In this document: positions 1-5,524 of the stretch, one piece after another
Layout of the letters: each line of letters begins with the position of its first letter
Position numbering within the stretch: position 1 is the first letter of the stretch
Source: Mucilaginibacter sp.
Lineage (GTDB): Bacteria > Bacteroidota > Bacteroidia > Sphingobacteriales > Sphingobacteriaceae
Direction: 5' to 3'
NCBI GenBank assembly: GCA_028288315.1
Contig: JAQBNY010000218.1
Span: 1-5,524, forward strand
DNA: 5,524 nucleotides
Position numbers and translations under genes: made by a program
The notes under the pieces: generated by a model
Databases searched by the model: none
The model's input: only the letters and a program-made list of their open reading frames with translations
Told to the model about the DNA's origin: nothing

Positions 1-422
1 GATATGCGGTTCTCTGTACCTTCTAACTGCACCTGTAACCCCCTAAAAGCATCGTTAGCCCTTAAAGTTGGATAGTTTTCTGATGCTACCAATAATCTGC
101 CCAAAGCAGTACTTAACTGGCCTTGTGCTTCCTGGTATTTTTGAATAGTTTCAGGAGTAAGTTTAGTAGGGTCTACCTGTATAGATGTAGCCCTGGCGCG
201 GGCATTAGTAACTTCTGTTAGTGTGCCTTTCTCAAAGTTAGCCTCGCCTTTTACGGTAGATACTAAGTTAGGGATAAGGTCACTACGGCGCTGATATTGG
301 GTTTGTACTTCGCCCCATTTGCTTTTAATGTTTTCATCGCCTTTAACCATGCTGTTATAACTGCATGAACTTAACGACATTGCTGCCACTATAACTAATA
401 TTGCTGAGAATAATTTTTTCAT
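1..422 (-). CDS. lemA: LemA family lipoprotein, C-terminus cut by window edge
   Basis: The minus-strand frame opens at an ATG at 422-420 and stays open to the window edge, giving 140 residues of a protein that is usually about 185-200 residues long. The N-terminus is a lipoprotein signal: Lys2-Lys3, a hydrophobic stretch, then the lipobox LSSC with Cys20 as the likely lipidated residue. It is therefore probably membrane-anchored and faces the periplasm. LemA-family signatures follow: W36 and the YQRRSDLIPNLV block at 43-54, a helical middle, YPTLRA at 117-122 and the LEGTENRI block at 133-140. The family forms long antiparallel helices and has no firmly established function; the name comes from a Listeria antigen. 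In many bacteria lemA precedes TPM-domain (YgcG-like) membrane protein genes, which would lie left of position 1 and cannot be checked here. It is transcribed divergently from the GH92 gene. Family assignment is confident; function is not assigned. Confidence 0.93.
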   Translation of the reverse strand, partial: MKKLFSAILVIVAAMSLSSCSYNSMVKGDENIKSKWGEVQTQYQRRSDLIPNLVSTVKGEANFEKGTLTEVTNARARATSIQVDPTKLTPETIQKYQEAQGQLSTALGRLLVASENYPTLRANDAFRGLQVQLEGTENRI

Positions 423-462
423 TTTTTTTGTTTCTGGTGATGTTGATTTTTTATTTTAGATA

Positions 463-496
463 CAAAACTCATACCGATGTTACAATCTGTAACAAA
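463..496 (-). promoter_or_regulatory. candidate promoter of lemA
   Basis: Read on the minus strand, TTTG (493-496) is followed after 22 bases by GAGTTTTG (463-470). This resembles the Bacteroidota promoter, TTTG near -33 and TAnnTTTG near -7, with one mismatch in the -7 element and spacing at the long end. It would give a leader of roughly 35 bases before the ATG at 422. The leader is A-rich with no GGAGG-like site, which is normal for this phylum. This is a pattern match only. Confidence 0.35.
478..494. promoter_or_regulatory. perfect 7-bp inverted repeat, possible operator
   Basis: TGTTACA and TGTAACA are exact reverse complements separated by ATC, making a 17-bp near-continuous dyad. It lies 56 bases upstream of the lemA start and overlaps the proposed -33 element of that gene, so a bound dimeric regulator would block or contact polymerase there. 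A second short dyad, GCCAT-A-ATGGC, sits at 500-510 with its centre 19 bases away. The symmetry is seen directly; the regulatory role and the regulator are inferred and unidentified. Confidence 0.4.
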
Positions 497-563
497 TGCG
501 CCATAATGGCAATAACTGATGTAGGTAAATGTAATTAAATACTGCTAACAATGTATATGATTT

Positions 564-586
564 TATATTTGCTGCCGTTAAGTTTG
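564..586 (+). promoter_or_regulatory. two overlapping-range -7 elements upstream of the GH92 gene
   Basis: Two exact matches to the Bacteroidota -7 consensus TAnnTTTG occur, TATATTTG at 564-571 and TAAGTTTG at 579-586. The first leaves a more usual leader of about 37 bases before the ATG at 615; the second would leave about 22. Neither has a clear TTG or TTTG at the expected upstream distance, so this could be a weak or activator-dependent promoter. The leader has no Shine-Dalgarno-like motif. Confidence 0.4.
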
Positions 587-614
587 ATTACTGATTTATT
601 ACTATTGCCCTATA

Positions 615-2906
615 ATGAAAAAACTGTTAGCTATAGCTTTAAGCTGTACCGGCCTATACGCCTCGGCCCAAAAAACTCCACATGAAAAATTAGTGCAATA
701 CGTAAAGCCTATTATAGGCACGCAACGTATGGGCCATACTTACCCCGGAGCAACCGTTCCGTTTGGTATGGTGCAGCTAAGTCCCGAAACCGATACCGCC
801 GGTTATGAACTAAACGGAAAATACAACCCAAAAGCTTATGAATACTGTGCTGGTTATCAATATGAAGACAAAACTATAGTAGGCTTTAGCCATACCCATT
901 TTAGCGGTACAGGCCACTCAGATTTGGGCGATTTTTTAATTATGCCAACTGTAGGGGAATTAAAGCTAAACCCTGGTACGGCAGATAAACCAGGCAGTGG
1001 TTATCGCTCGGGCTTTTCACATGCTAATGAGGTAAGCGCGGCCAATTACTACAAAGTAAAACTGGATGAAAGCAACATTACTGCCGAAATGACAACCAGT
1101 ACACGTGTAGGCTTCCATCAATACACTTTCCCTAAATCAGATCAGTCGCACATTATACTGGATTTGATGGCTGGTATTTATAATTATCCGGATAAAACAG
1201 TTTGGACTTATGTAAAGATCATAAATGATAGCACACTGGTAGGTTACCGCCAAACAAATGGCTGGGCGCGTACCCGTACCCTGTACTTTGCAATGGCTTT
1301 TTCAAAACCGTTCATCCACCATGGATTTAAAAAGTATGATAAACGCCAGGTATATGGTGGTTTTTGGGGTAAGTTCAATCAAGCAAAAGATTTTCCTGAA
1401 ATAGCCGGTAAACAAATACGCGCTTACTTTGATTTTAAGACCAATGAAGGAGAAAAGATAAAGATAAAATTTGCCCTATCAGGTGTAAGTATGGACGGTG
1501 CAATGGCAAACATGCAGGCCGAAGTACCGAACTGGGATTTTGATAAAGTCAAAAATGATGGTCAGCAGCAATGGGAAACCGAGCTGGAAAAGATAACCGT
1601 AACCGGCAGCACCGAAAGGAAGCAGGACTTTTATACGGCCATGTACCACACTATGATTAACCCAACCGTTTATATGGATGTTGACGGGCAATACAAAGGC
1701 CTTGACCAAAACATACACAAGGCAGAAGGTTTTACCAATTACACCACCTTCTCTTTATGGGATACCTACCGTGGCTTGCACCCCCTGTTTAATATTATAC
1801 AACCGCAACGCAATGCAGATATGATAAAATCAATGTTGGCGCACTTTGATCAAAGTCCGGAAAAGATGTTACCGGTATGGAGCAACTCGGCTAACGAAAA
1901 CTGGTGCATGAGCGGTTATCATAGTGTTTCTGTTTTGGCAGATGCTATTGTAAAAGGCAATGCACCTTTTGATGCAAACAAAGCGCTGGATGCTGCCGTA
2001 ACCACAGCGCGCCACCGTAGCTACGAGGGTATTGGCGATTACATGGATAAAGGTTATATCCCTGATGAAAAAACCGGCATATCTGTATCAAATACTTTAG
2101 AGTATGCTTATGATGATTGGGCTATAGCGCAAATGGCTAAGAAACTGGGTAAAACGGATATTTATAATGAATTTATTAAACGATCTGAAAACTATAAGAA
2201 CGTTTATGATGCTAAGTCGGGCTTTATGAGACCAAAACTGGCTAACGGAACTTTCCGCGCTAAGTTTGACCCACTGAGTACTATTAACGAAGGCTTTATT
2301 GAAGGCAACGCCTGGAACTATACCTTGTTTGCCCCGCAAGATCCTGAAGGTTTAATTAAATTGATGGGTGGTAATAAACGCTTTGTAGGCTACCTTGATT
2401 CGTTATTTACCATGAACCTGCCTGATAAGTATTTTGCCGAAACAGAAGATATTACCCGCGACGGTATAATTGGCAACTATGTACATGGTAATGAGCCATC
2501 ACACCATGTGGCTTACCTTTACAACTGGACTGATAAGCCCTGGAAAACACAAGAACGCATACGTATGATATTGCCGCGCATGTATAAGCCAACTCCTGAT
2601 GGCTTAGGCGGTAATGACGATACCGGCCAAATGAGTGCCTGGTACATTTTTAGCTCATTAGGTTTTTATCCAATGGCGCCAGGTTCAACGGAGTATGCAA
2701 TTGGCAGCCCGGCTATTAACAGCGCGGTTGTGCAGGTTGGTAACGGCAAAACCTTTAACATCACTGTAAAAAACCAAAGCGAAAAGAATGTTTACGTACA
2801 AAAAATAACCCTGAATGGTAAACCATTAACCGGCCTGTCCATTAATCATGATCAGATCATGAACGGCGGCGAAATGGTGTTTTACATGAGCAATAAGCAC
2901 AAATAA
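615..2906 (+). CDS. Secreted GH92 family glycosidase (probable exo-alpha-mannosidase)
   Basis: This complete 763-residue protein has the usual length for glycoside hydrolase family 92, calcium-dependent inverting exo-alpha-mannosidases that trim mannose from N-glycans and mannans. Residues 1-18 are a type I signal peptide (KK, hydrophobic core, ASA before Gln19) without a good lipobox, so it is probably periplasmic or secreted. Family blocks in order are YPGATVPFGMVQLSP (43-57), the GFSHTHFSGTG loop (90-100), the start of the (alpha/alpha)6 catalytic barrel around 330-390 including LWDTYRGLHP (381-390), EGNAWNY (563-569) whose Glu563 matches the family's proposed catalytic acid, GNEPSHH (625-631), and GGNDDTGQMSAWY (665-677), whose Asp668/Asp669 lie in the acidic motif tied to the general base. 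The last 90 residues are a beta-rich tail. No reading-frame damage is visible. The linkage cleaved (1,2, 1,3, 1,4 or 1,6) cannot be decided from sequence. No SusC/SusD or other glycosidase gene lies alongside in this window. Confidence 0.96.
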   Translation: MKKLLAIALSCTGLYASAQKTPHEKLVQYVKPIIGTQRMGHTYPGATVPFGMVQLSPETDTAGYELNGKYNPKAYEYCAGYQYEDKTIVGFSHTHFSGTGHSDLGDFLIMPTVGELKLNPGTADKPGSGYRSGFSHANEVSAANYYKVKLDESNITAEMTTSTRVGFHQYTFPKSDQSHIILDLMAGIYNYPDKTVWTYVKIINDSTLVGYRQTNGWARTRTLYFAMAFSKPFIHHGFKKYDKRQVYGGFWGKFNQAKDFPEIAGKQIRAYFDFKTNEGEKIKIKFALSGVSMDGAMANMQAEVPNWDFDKVKNDGQQQWETELEKITVTGSTERKQDFYTAMYHTMINPTVYMDVDGQYKGLDQNIHKAEGFTNYTTFSLWDTYRGLHPLFNIIQPQRNADMIKSMLAHFDQSPEKMLPVWSNSANENWCMSGYHSVSVLADAIVKGNAPFDANKALDAAVTTARHRSYEGIGDYMDKGYIPDEKTGISVSNTLEYAYDDWAIAQMAKKLGKTDIYNEFIKRSENYKNVYDAKSGFMRPKLANGTFRAKFDPLSTINEGFIEGNAWNYTLFAPQDPEGLIKLMGGNKRFVGYLDSLFTMNLPDKYFAETEDITRDGIIGNYVHGNEPSHHVAYLYNWTDKPWKTQERIRMILPRMYKPTPDGLGGNDDTGQMSAWYIFSSLGFYPMAPGSTEYAIGSPAINSAVVQVGNGKTFNITVKNQSEKNVYVQKITLNGKPLTGLSINHDQIMNGGEMVFYMSNKHK

Positions 2907-2929
2907 TATTTAAAAATAGAGAATGGAGA

Positions 2930-2969
2930 GTGGTTGATTGGTTTTACGAAGCTGATCAGCCACTTTTTT
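2930..2969 (+). terminator. intrinsic terminator of the GH92 gene
   Basis: The arms GTGGTTGATT (2930-2939) and GATCAGCCAC (2954-2963) pair over 10 positions, with two G-U wobbles in RNA and a 14-base loop, and are followed at once by six T residues (2964-2969). It begins 23 bases after the GH92 stop codon, the expected place for a rho-independent terminator. The right arm also contains the perfect 10-bp palindrome GCTGATCAGC (2951-2960), which could form a competing fold. Confidence 0.75.
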
Positions 2970-3140
2970 GTTTAATAGGACGGCGAAGAGAAAAAGCAAT
3001 AATGAATACCGAATTTTTGGATTCGAATATCGAAGAGGCGTTATTCTTCTAATTCTTTAATTCTGAGAATTCCGGTTCAGACAATTTTTCCGGCTGGCTT
3101 AGTGAATTGCGCATTGGATGCAATTCACCTTTCTTTTATC
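2970..3140. other. non-coding convergent intergenic stretch rich in short dyads
   Basis: No credible gene is present. Three exact dyads are visible: TTCGA-ATA-TCGAA (3022-3034), AATTCT-G-AGAATT (3059-3071), and GTGAATTGC/GCAATTCAC (3102-3110 with 3120-3128, nine base pairs around a 9-base spacer). The last is followed on the plus strand by a pyrimidine-rich run (CTTTCTTTT) and could act as a weak back-up terminator. Spurious-looking low-complexity text of this kind is, from memory, frequent between genes in Sphingobacteriaceae, so it may be dispersed repeat material; this needs a whole-genome comparison. Confidence 0.45.
3102..3128. repeat. 9-bp perfect inverted repeat
   Basis: GTGAATTGC and GCAATTCAC are exact reverse complements around the spacer GCATTGGAT. 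The resulting stem is stable enough to form in RNA from either strand. A T-rich but interrupted tail follows on the plus strand only. It lies in the convergent region between the GH92 and sigma factor genes, 13 bases from the CCCTCTCC/GGAGAGGG hairpin element. Confidence 0.55.
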
Positions 3141-3171
3141 TCCCTCTCCTTTGGAGAGGGTCGGGGTGAGG
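3141..3171. repeat. REP-like hairpin element next to the sigma factor stop codon
   Basis: CCCTCTCC (3142-3149) and GGAGAGGG (3153-3160) form a perfect 8-bp GC-rich stem with a TTT loop, followed by TCGGGGTGAGG. This arrangement, a CCCTCTCC/GGAGAGGG stem with a GGGGTGAGG flank, is one I recognise as a common dispersed intergenic sequence in Bacteroidota and related forms elsewhere. It ends two bases from the TAA stop of the sigma factor gene. There is no T-run on either side, so it is not a classical terminator, though it may protect the 3' end of the transcript. Copy number cannot be judged from one window. Confidence 0.6.
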
Positions 3172-3173
3172 CT

Positions 3174-3743
3174 TTAACCAGCCAGGCAATGGCGCTCTCT
3201 TATTGCTAAACTGGTAAGTTTATCTTTTAAAATAGTGCGTGCACGGTGCAGGGTAGTGCGTGATAATAATTCAGATATACCCAGGCTGTTGCCTATCTCA
3301 TAGTGAGAGTACCCTTCAATAGCATACATATTAAAAACAGAGCGGTAAGTTGCTGGTAACTCCTGTACCATGTTCATAAGATCCTGCGCTTCTAATCCAT
3401 TGCCATTACGGCTGCTGCTTATTTGTATATTGCTTTCAGCAAAATCATCAACCAAAACCATTGTTTTAGTTTTACGGTAACGTGATATAGCACTATGTAC
3501 CATAATGCGGCGAATCCAGCCTTCCAGGCTACCCTCGCCACGGTAATTGTGTATGTTCTTGAACATTTTTATAAAACCTTCTTGCAATATATCTTGTGCT
3601 TCGTCTTTATCTTTAGCATAGCGCATACAAACGGCAAGCATTTTTGATGCTAATAATTTGTACAACATTTCCTGTTGCTTTCTGTCGTTTTTTAAACATC
3701 CTTCCCAAAGGCTACTTAATCGGTTGTCGGTGTTCGGTGTCAT
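3174..3743 (-). CDS. ECF subfamily RNA polymerase sigma factor
   Basis: This 189-residue protein has the size and two-domain layout of an extracytoplasmic-function sigma factor, which directs RNA polymerase to a small set of promoters. Region 2 spans about 24-91: the helix around MRYAKDKDEAQDILQEGFIK (40-59) matches the 2.1-2.2 core-binding part, and the GSLEGWIRRIMVHSAISRYR segment (71-90) corresponds to the -10-reading 2.3-2.4 part. A linker at 92-122 leads to region 4 (about 124-176) with VQELPATYRSVFNMYAIEGYSHYEIG (126-151), the form typical of Bacteroidota. The helix-turn-helix that reads the -35 element is atypical: GISELLSRTTLHRAR (155-169) replaces the usual GISEGTSKSQLSRAR-like text. 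The ATG at 3743 is the natural start, as the protein then has the normal short N-terminal extension; no Shine-Dalgarno motif precedes it. No anti-sigma gene follows: the next gene downstream is convergent. Its targets are unknown. Confidence 0.95.
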   Translation of the reverse strand: MTPNTDNRLSSLWEGCLKNDRKQQEMLYKLLASKMLAVCMRYAKDKDEAQDILQEGFIKMFKNIHNYRGEGSLEGWIRRIMVHSAISRYRKTKTMVLVDDFAESNIQISSSRNGNGLEAQDLMNMVQELPATYRSVFNMYAIEGYSHYEIGNSLGISELLSRTTLHRARTILKDKLTSLAIRERHCLAG

Positions 3744-3793
3744 TGTAATATTTGTCTTACAAGCACTTATGCCAAACTGCTGCCAACTTTATA

Positions 3794-3815
3794 AACTATT
3801 AAAAATCAAATAGTT
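3794..3815. promoter_or_regulatory. 7-bp inverted repeat upstream of the sigma factor gene
   Basis: AACTATT (3794-3800) and AATAGTT (3809-3815) are exact reverse complements with an 8-base AT-rich spacer. The site lies 51-72 bases upstream of the sigma factor ATG, where its promoter should be, and on the far side of the intergenic region from the FAD gene. I could not find a good TAnnTTTG element for the sigma gene on the minus strand, so its promoter may be non-canonical or recognised by an alternative sigma factor. In such an AT-rich stretch a chance dyad of this size is quite possible. Confidence 0.25.
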
Positions 3816-3837
3816 ATAATTTAACTAACTTTTTAGG

Positions 3838-3867
3838 CGTACGATATCGAACACTTACCGTACGGTA
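3838..3867. promoter_or_regulatory. paired CGTACG palindromes, possible operator
   Basis: TACCGTACGGTA (3856-3867) is a perfect 12-bp palindrome, and its CGTACG core (3859-3864) is repeated at 3838-3843, exactly 21 bases away, or two helical turns, on the same DNA face. GC-rich palindromes stand out in this AT-rich intergenic region and resemble in style the operators of TetR-like dimers. The pair lies between the sigma factor and FAD genes, 101-131 bases upstream of the FAD gene ATG and 95-124 bases upstream of the sigma factor ATG, so it could serve either. No regulator gene is present to pair with it. Confidence 0.4.
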
Positions 3868-3928
3868 GAGAACGCTTGTTATACCATTAACTGCAAGCCT
3901 ACTACTGCAAACTATCTTGTTGAATACT

Positions 3929-3936
3929 TATCTTTG
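3929..3936 (+). promoter_or_regulatory. -7 promoter element of the FAD protein gene
   Basis: TATCTTTG is an exact match to the Bacteroidota -7 consensus TAnnTTTG and sits 32 bases before the ATG at 3969, a typical distance. No TTG or TTTG occurs at the usual 17-23 bases upstream, so only half of the promoter is supported. Confidence 0.45.
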
Positions 3937-3942
3937 GACCAT

Positions 3943-3959
3943 CCGGGATAAAAACCCGG
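3943..3959 (+). promoter_or_regulatory. GC-rich leader hairpin just before the FAD gene start
   Basis: CCGGG (3943-3947) and CCCGG (3955-3959) form a 5-bp all-GC stem around the loop ATAAAAA. The stem starts about where transcription from the -7 element at 3929 would begin and ends 9 bases before the ATG, so it would occupy most of the leader and the ribosome landing site. It could stabilise the 5' end or limit translation. It has no T-run and is not a terminator. Confidence 0.4.
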
Positions 3960-3968
3960 CATTGTAGC

Positions 3969-5522
3969 ATGATAAAAGAAGTAGAAATTGTTTGTCCGCC
4001 AGGGCAGCAGGAGAACGAAGCGGTATTAACAATCCTTGCCTCCGCAGCAACAAACATCCCCGCTAAAAGAATTAACGGTATAAAAATACTCAAACGCTCT
4101 ATTGACGCGCGTGGTCGTAAAGTGCTTTACCGTATGCAAATACGGGTTTATGTAGATGAACCGTACCACCCCGAAATATTTAATCACCAGTACAAAAGTG
4201 TAAAGGACGGCAAGCGGGTGATTATTATAGGTGCCGGCCCGGCAGGAATTTTTGCCGCTTTACAGTGTATAGAACAGGGACTTAAACCTGTGATACTGGA
4301 GCGTGGTAAAGATGTTAAGCAGCGCCGCCGCGATTTGGCGAATATTAATAAGCAAGGCCTGGTTAATCCCGAATCAAACTATTGTTTTGGAGAAGGCGGA
4401 GCAGGAACCTACTCTGATGGTAAACTGTACACCCGCTCAACAAAGCGCGGCGATGTGAACGGAGTATTAAAAACCTTTGTTGCCCATGGTGCTACCGAAG
4501 ATATTTTGGTAGATGCCCGTCCGCATATTGGTACTAATAAACTGCCACAGATAATTACAGCCATGCGCGAAAGTATTTTAAATGCAGGCGGCGAAGTTTT
4601 ATTTGATACAAAAGTTACGGCCCTGTTGGTTGAGTTTGGTAAAATAAAAGGCGTGCAATTAGCCGATGGCGAAAAGCTTTTAGCTGATGCCGTGATATTG
4701 GCAACCGGCCACTCGGCGCATGATATTTTCAGGATGTTGCACAGCCAGAATATACTGATTGAGGCTAAACCCTTTGCATTGGGTGTACGGATAGAGCATC
4801 CACAAGAAATTATTGACCGCGCCCAATATCATTGCGAATATCGCGGGCCCGATTTGCCCCCGTCATACTATAACCTGGTTGAGCAGGTGGATGATAGAGG
4901 CGTATTCTCGTTCTGTATGTGTCCGGGTGGTATAATAGCCCCTTGTGCCACCGCTGCCGATGAGATAGTAGTGAACGGTTGGAGCCCGTCAAAACGGAAT
5001 AATCCTTTTGCTAACTCGGGTACCGTGGTGCAGATAAATATGGAAGATGTTAAAGGTGATATGAATGATCCTTTCCGGATGTTGAATTTTCAGCAGCAGG
5101 CCGAACACCTGGCCTTTAATGCTGGCGGCGGCAACCTGGTTGCCCCTGCCCAGCGCATGGTTGACTTTGCCGAAGGCCGCGTATCTGCCAATTTGCCCGT
5201 AAACTCGTACCTGCCCGGTTGTAAAAGCGCCGACCTGAAAGAAGTATTGCCAGATTGGATACATGCCCGCCTACGAAAGGCCCTGCCTGCCTTTGGGCGT
5301 AAAATGAAAGGGTATTATACCAATGAAGCCATACTGGTTGGGGTAGAGTCGCGTACATCATCGCCAATAAAAGTACCACGTGACATGGAAACCTTCCAGC
5401 ATCCGCATGTTGCCGGGTTGTTTCCGTGTGGCGAAGGTGCCGGTTATGCCGGTGGTATTATCTCTGCTGCTATTGATGGGGTTAATTGCGCTGATGGCGT
5501 GGTGAGGTATTTGGAGGTGTAA
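3969..5522 (+). CDS. FAD-dependent dehydrogenase-like protein, COG2509 type
   Basis: This complete 517-residue protein matches in length and layout the widespread, poorly characterised FAD-dependent dehydrogenases of COG2509. Residues 1-70 form a small alpha/beta domain preceding the flavin fold, typical of the family. The Rossmann motif is VIIIGAGPAG (84-93), with Glu111 at the end of the second strand placed to bind the AMP ribose of FAD. Family blocks follow: NYCFGEGGAGTYSDGKLYTR (137-156), ATGHSAHD (245-252), FSFCMCPGG (313-321) with two cysteines, VESRTSSPIKVPRD (459-472), and the C-terminal FAD-contacting GLFPCGEGAGYAGGIISA (483-500). No signal peptide or membrane segment is seen, so it is probably cytoplasmic. 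The substrate and electron partner are unknown; conserved cysteines might take part in redox chemistry, but that is speculation. It is divergent from the sigma factor gene, and nothing downstream is visible because the window ends two bases after the stop. Confidence 0.93.
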   Translation: MIKEVEIVCPPGQQENEAVLTILASAATNIPAKRINGIKILKRSIDARGRKVLYRMQIRVYVDEPYHPEIFNHQYKSVKDGKRVIIIGAGPAGIFAALQCIEQGLKPVILERGKDVKQRRRDLANINKQGLVNPESNYCFGEGGAGTYSDGKLYTRSTKRGDVNGVLKTFVAHGATEDILVDARPHIGTNKLPQIITAMRESILNAGGEVLFDTKVTALLVEFGKIKGVQLADGEKLLADAVILATGHSAHDIFRMLHSQNILIEAKPFALGVRIEHPQEIIDRAQYHCEYRGPDLPPSYYNLVEQVDDRGVFSFCMCPGGIIAPCATAADEIVVNGWSPSKRNNPFANSGTVVQINMEDVKGDMNDPFRMLNFQQQAEHLAFNAGGGNLVAPAQRMVDFAEGRVSANLPVNSYLPGCKSADLKEVLPDWIHARLRKALPAFGRKMKGYYTNEAILVGVESRTSSPIKVPRDMETFQHPHVAGLFPCGEGAGYAGGIISAAIDGVNCADGVVRYLEV

Positions 5523-5524
5523 AA

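Noticed and set aside
612..647. Possible lipoprotein signal in the GH92 protein (Cys11 after ALS)
   Set aside because: The cysteine comes too early, with only a short hydrophobic run before it, and the ASA/Gln site at 16-19 fits a type I signal peptidase cleavage better.
1479..1718. Minus-strand open frame of 79 codons inside the GH92 gene
   Set aside because: It lies wholly antisense to strongly conserved GH92 coding sequence, shows no recognisable domain and has no promoter or leader of its own.
2097..2339. Minus-strand open frame of 80 codons inside the GH92 gene
   Set aside because: It is antisense to the catalytic-domain coding sequence, with composition expected of a shadow frame and no family resemblance.
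3142..3160. CCCTCTCC-TTT-GGAGAGGG hairpin as the sigma factor gene terminator
   Set aside because: The stem is strong, but neither strand has a T-run after it, so it fails the intrinsic terminator pattern; a repeat element fits better.
3744..3830. Canonical TTTG/TAnnTTTG promoter for the sigma factor gene
   Set aside because: TTTG strings exist on the minus strand but none is preceded by TA at the right offset, and the available pair is 26 bases apart, too far for the consensus.
3902..4093. Minus-strand open frame of 63 codons over the FAD gene start
   Set aside because: It starts inside the FAD coding sequence and runs back across its leader; its hydrophobic start (IPLILLAGMFVAA) is the antisense of a conserved alanine/threonine-rich segment.
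4810..5379. Three overlapping minus-strand open frames (4810-4992, 4989-5264, 5116-5379)
   Set aside because: All are antisense to conserved flavoprotein blocks, overlap one another and show no domain features.

Overview
The window looks like ordinary chromosome from a member of the Bacteroidota, most likely the Sphingobacteriaceae (Mucilaginibacter/Pedobacter-like). The reasons are moderate GC by eye, A-rich leaders without clear GGAGG ribosome binding sites, perfect TAnnTTTG (-7) promoter elements ahead of two genes, a secreted GH92 mannosidase, and an ECF sigma factor of the type common in this phylum. The genus is an inference; no rRNA or marker gene is present.

Layout from left to right. 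A LemA-family lipoprotein runs leftward off the window edge (1-422, minus; N-terminal 140 residues only). A 192-base divergent intergenic region carries a perfect TGTTACA-N3-TGTAACA dyad. A complete exported GH92 glycoside hydrolase follows (615-2906, plus). A 267-base convergent intergenic region holds an intrinsic terminator, several small dyads and a hairpin-forming CCCTCTCC/GGAGAGGG element that looks like a dispersed repeat. Then come a complete ECF sigma factor (3174-3743, minus), a 225-base divergent intergenic region with several palindromes and a leader hairpin, and a complete FAD-dependent dehydrogenase-like protein of the COG2509 type (3969-5522, plus), which ends two bases before the window does.

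The four genes do not form an operon. Each adjacent pair is divergent or convergent, so each is probably its own transcription unit, except that lemA may continue into genes left of the window. No SusC/SusD pair accompanies the GH92 gene and no anti-sigma gene adjoins the sigma factor, so both look like stand-alone genes. I see no tRNA, rRNA, CRISPR array, transposase or phage gene, and no convincing new multi-gene system. The points most worth a second look are the unusual DNA-recognition helix of the sigma factor, the symmetric sites in the two divergent intergenic regions, and the composite repeat-like region between the convergent genes.
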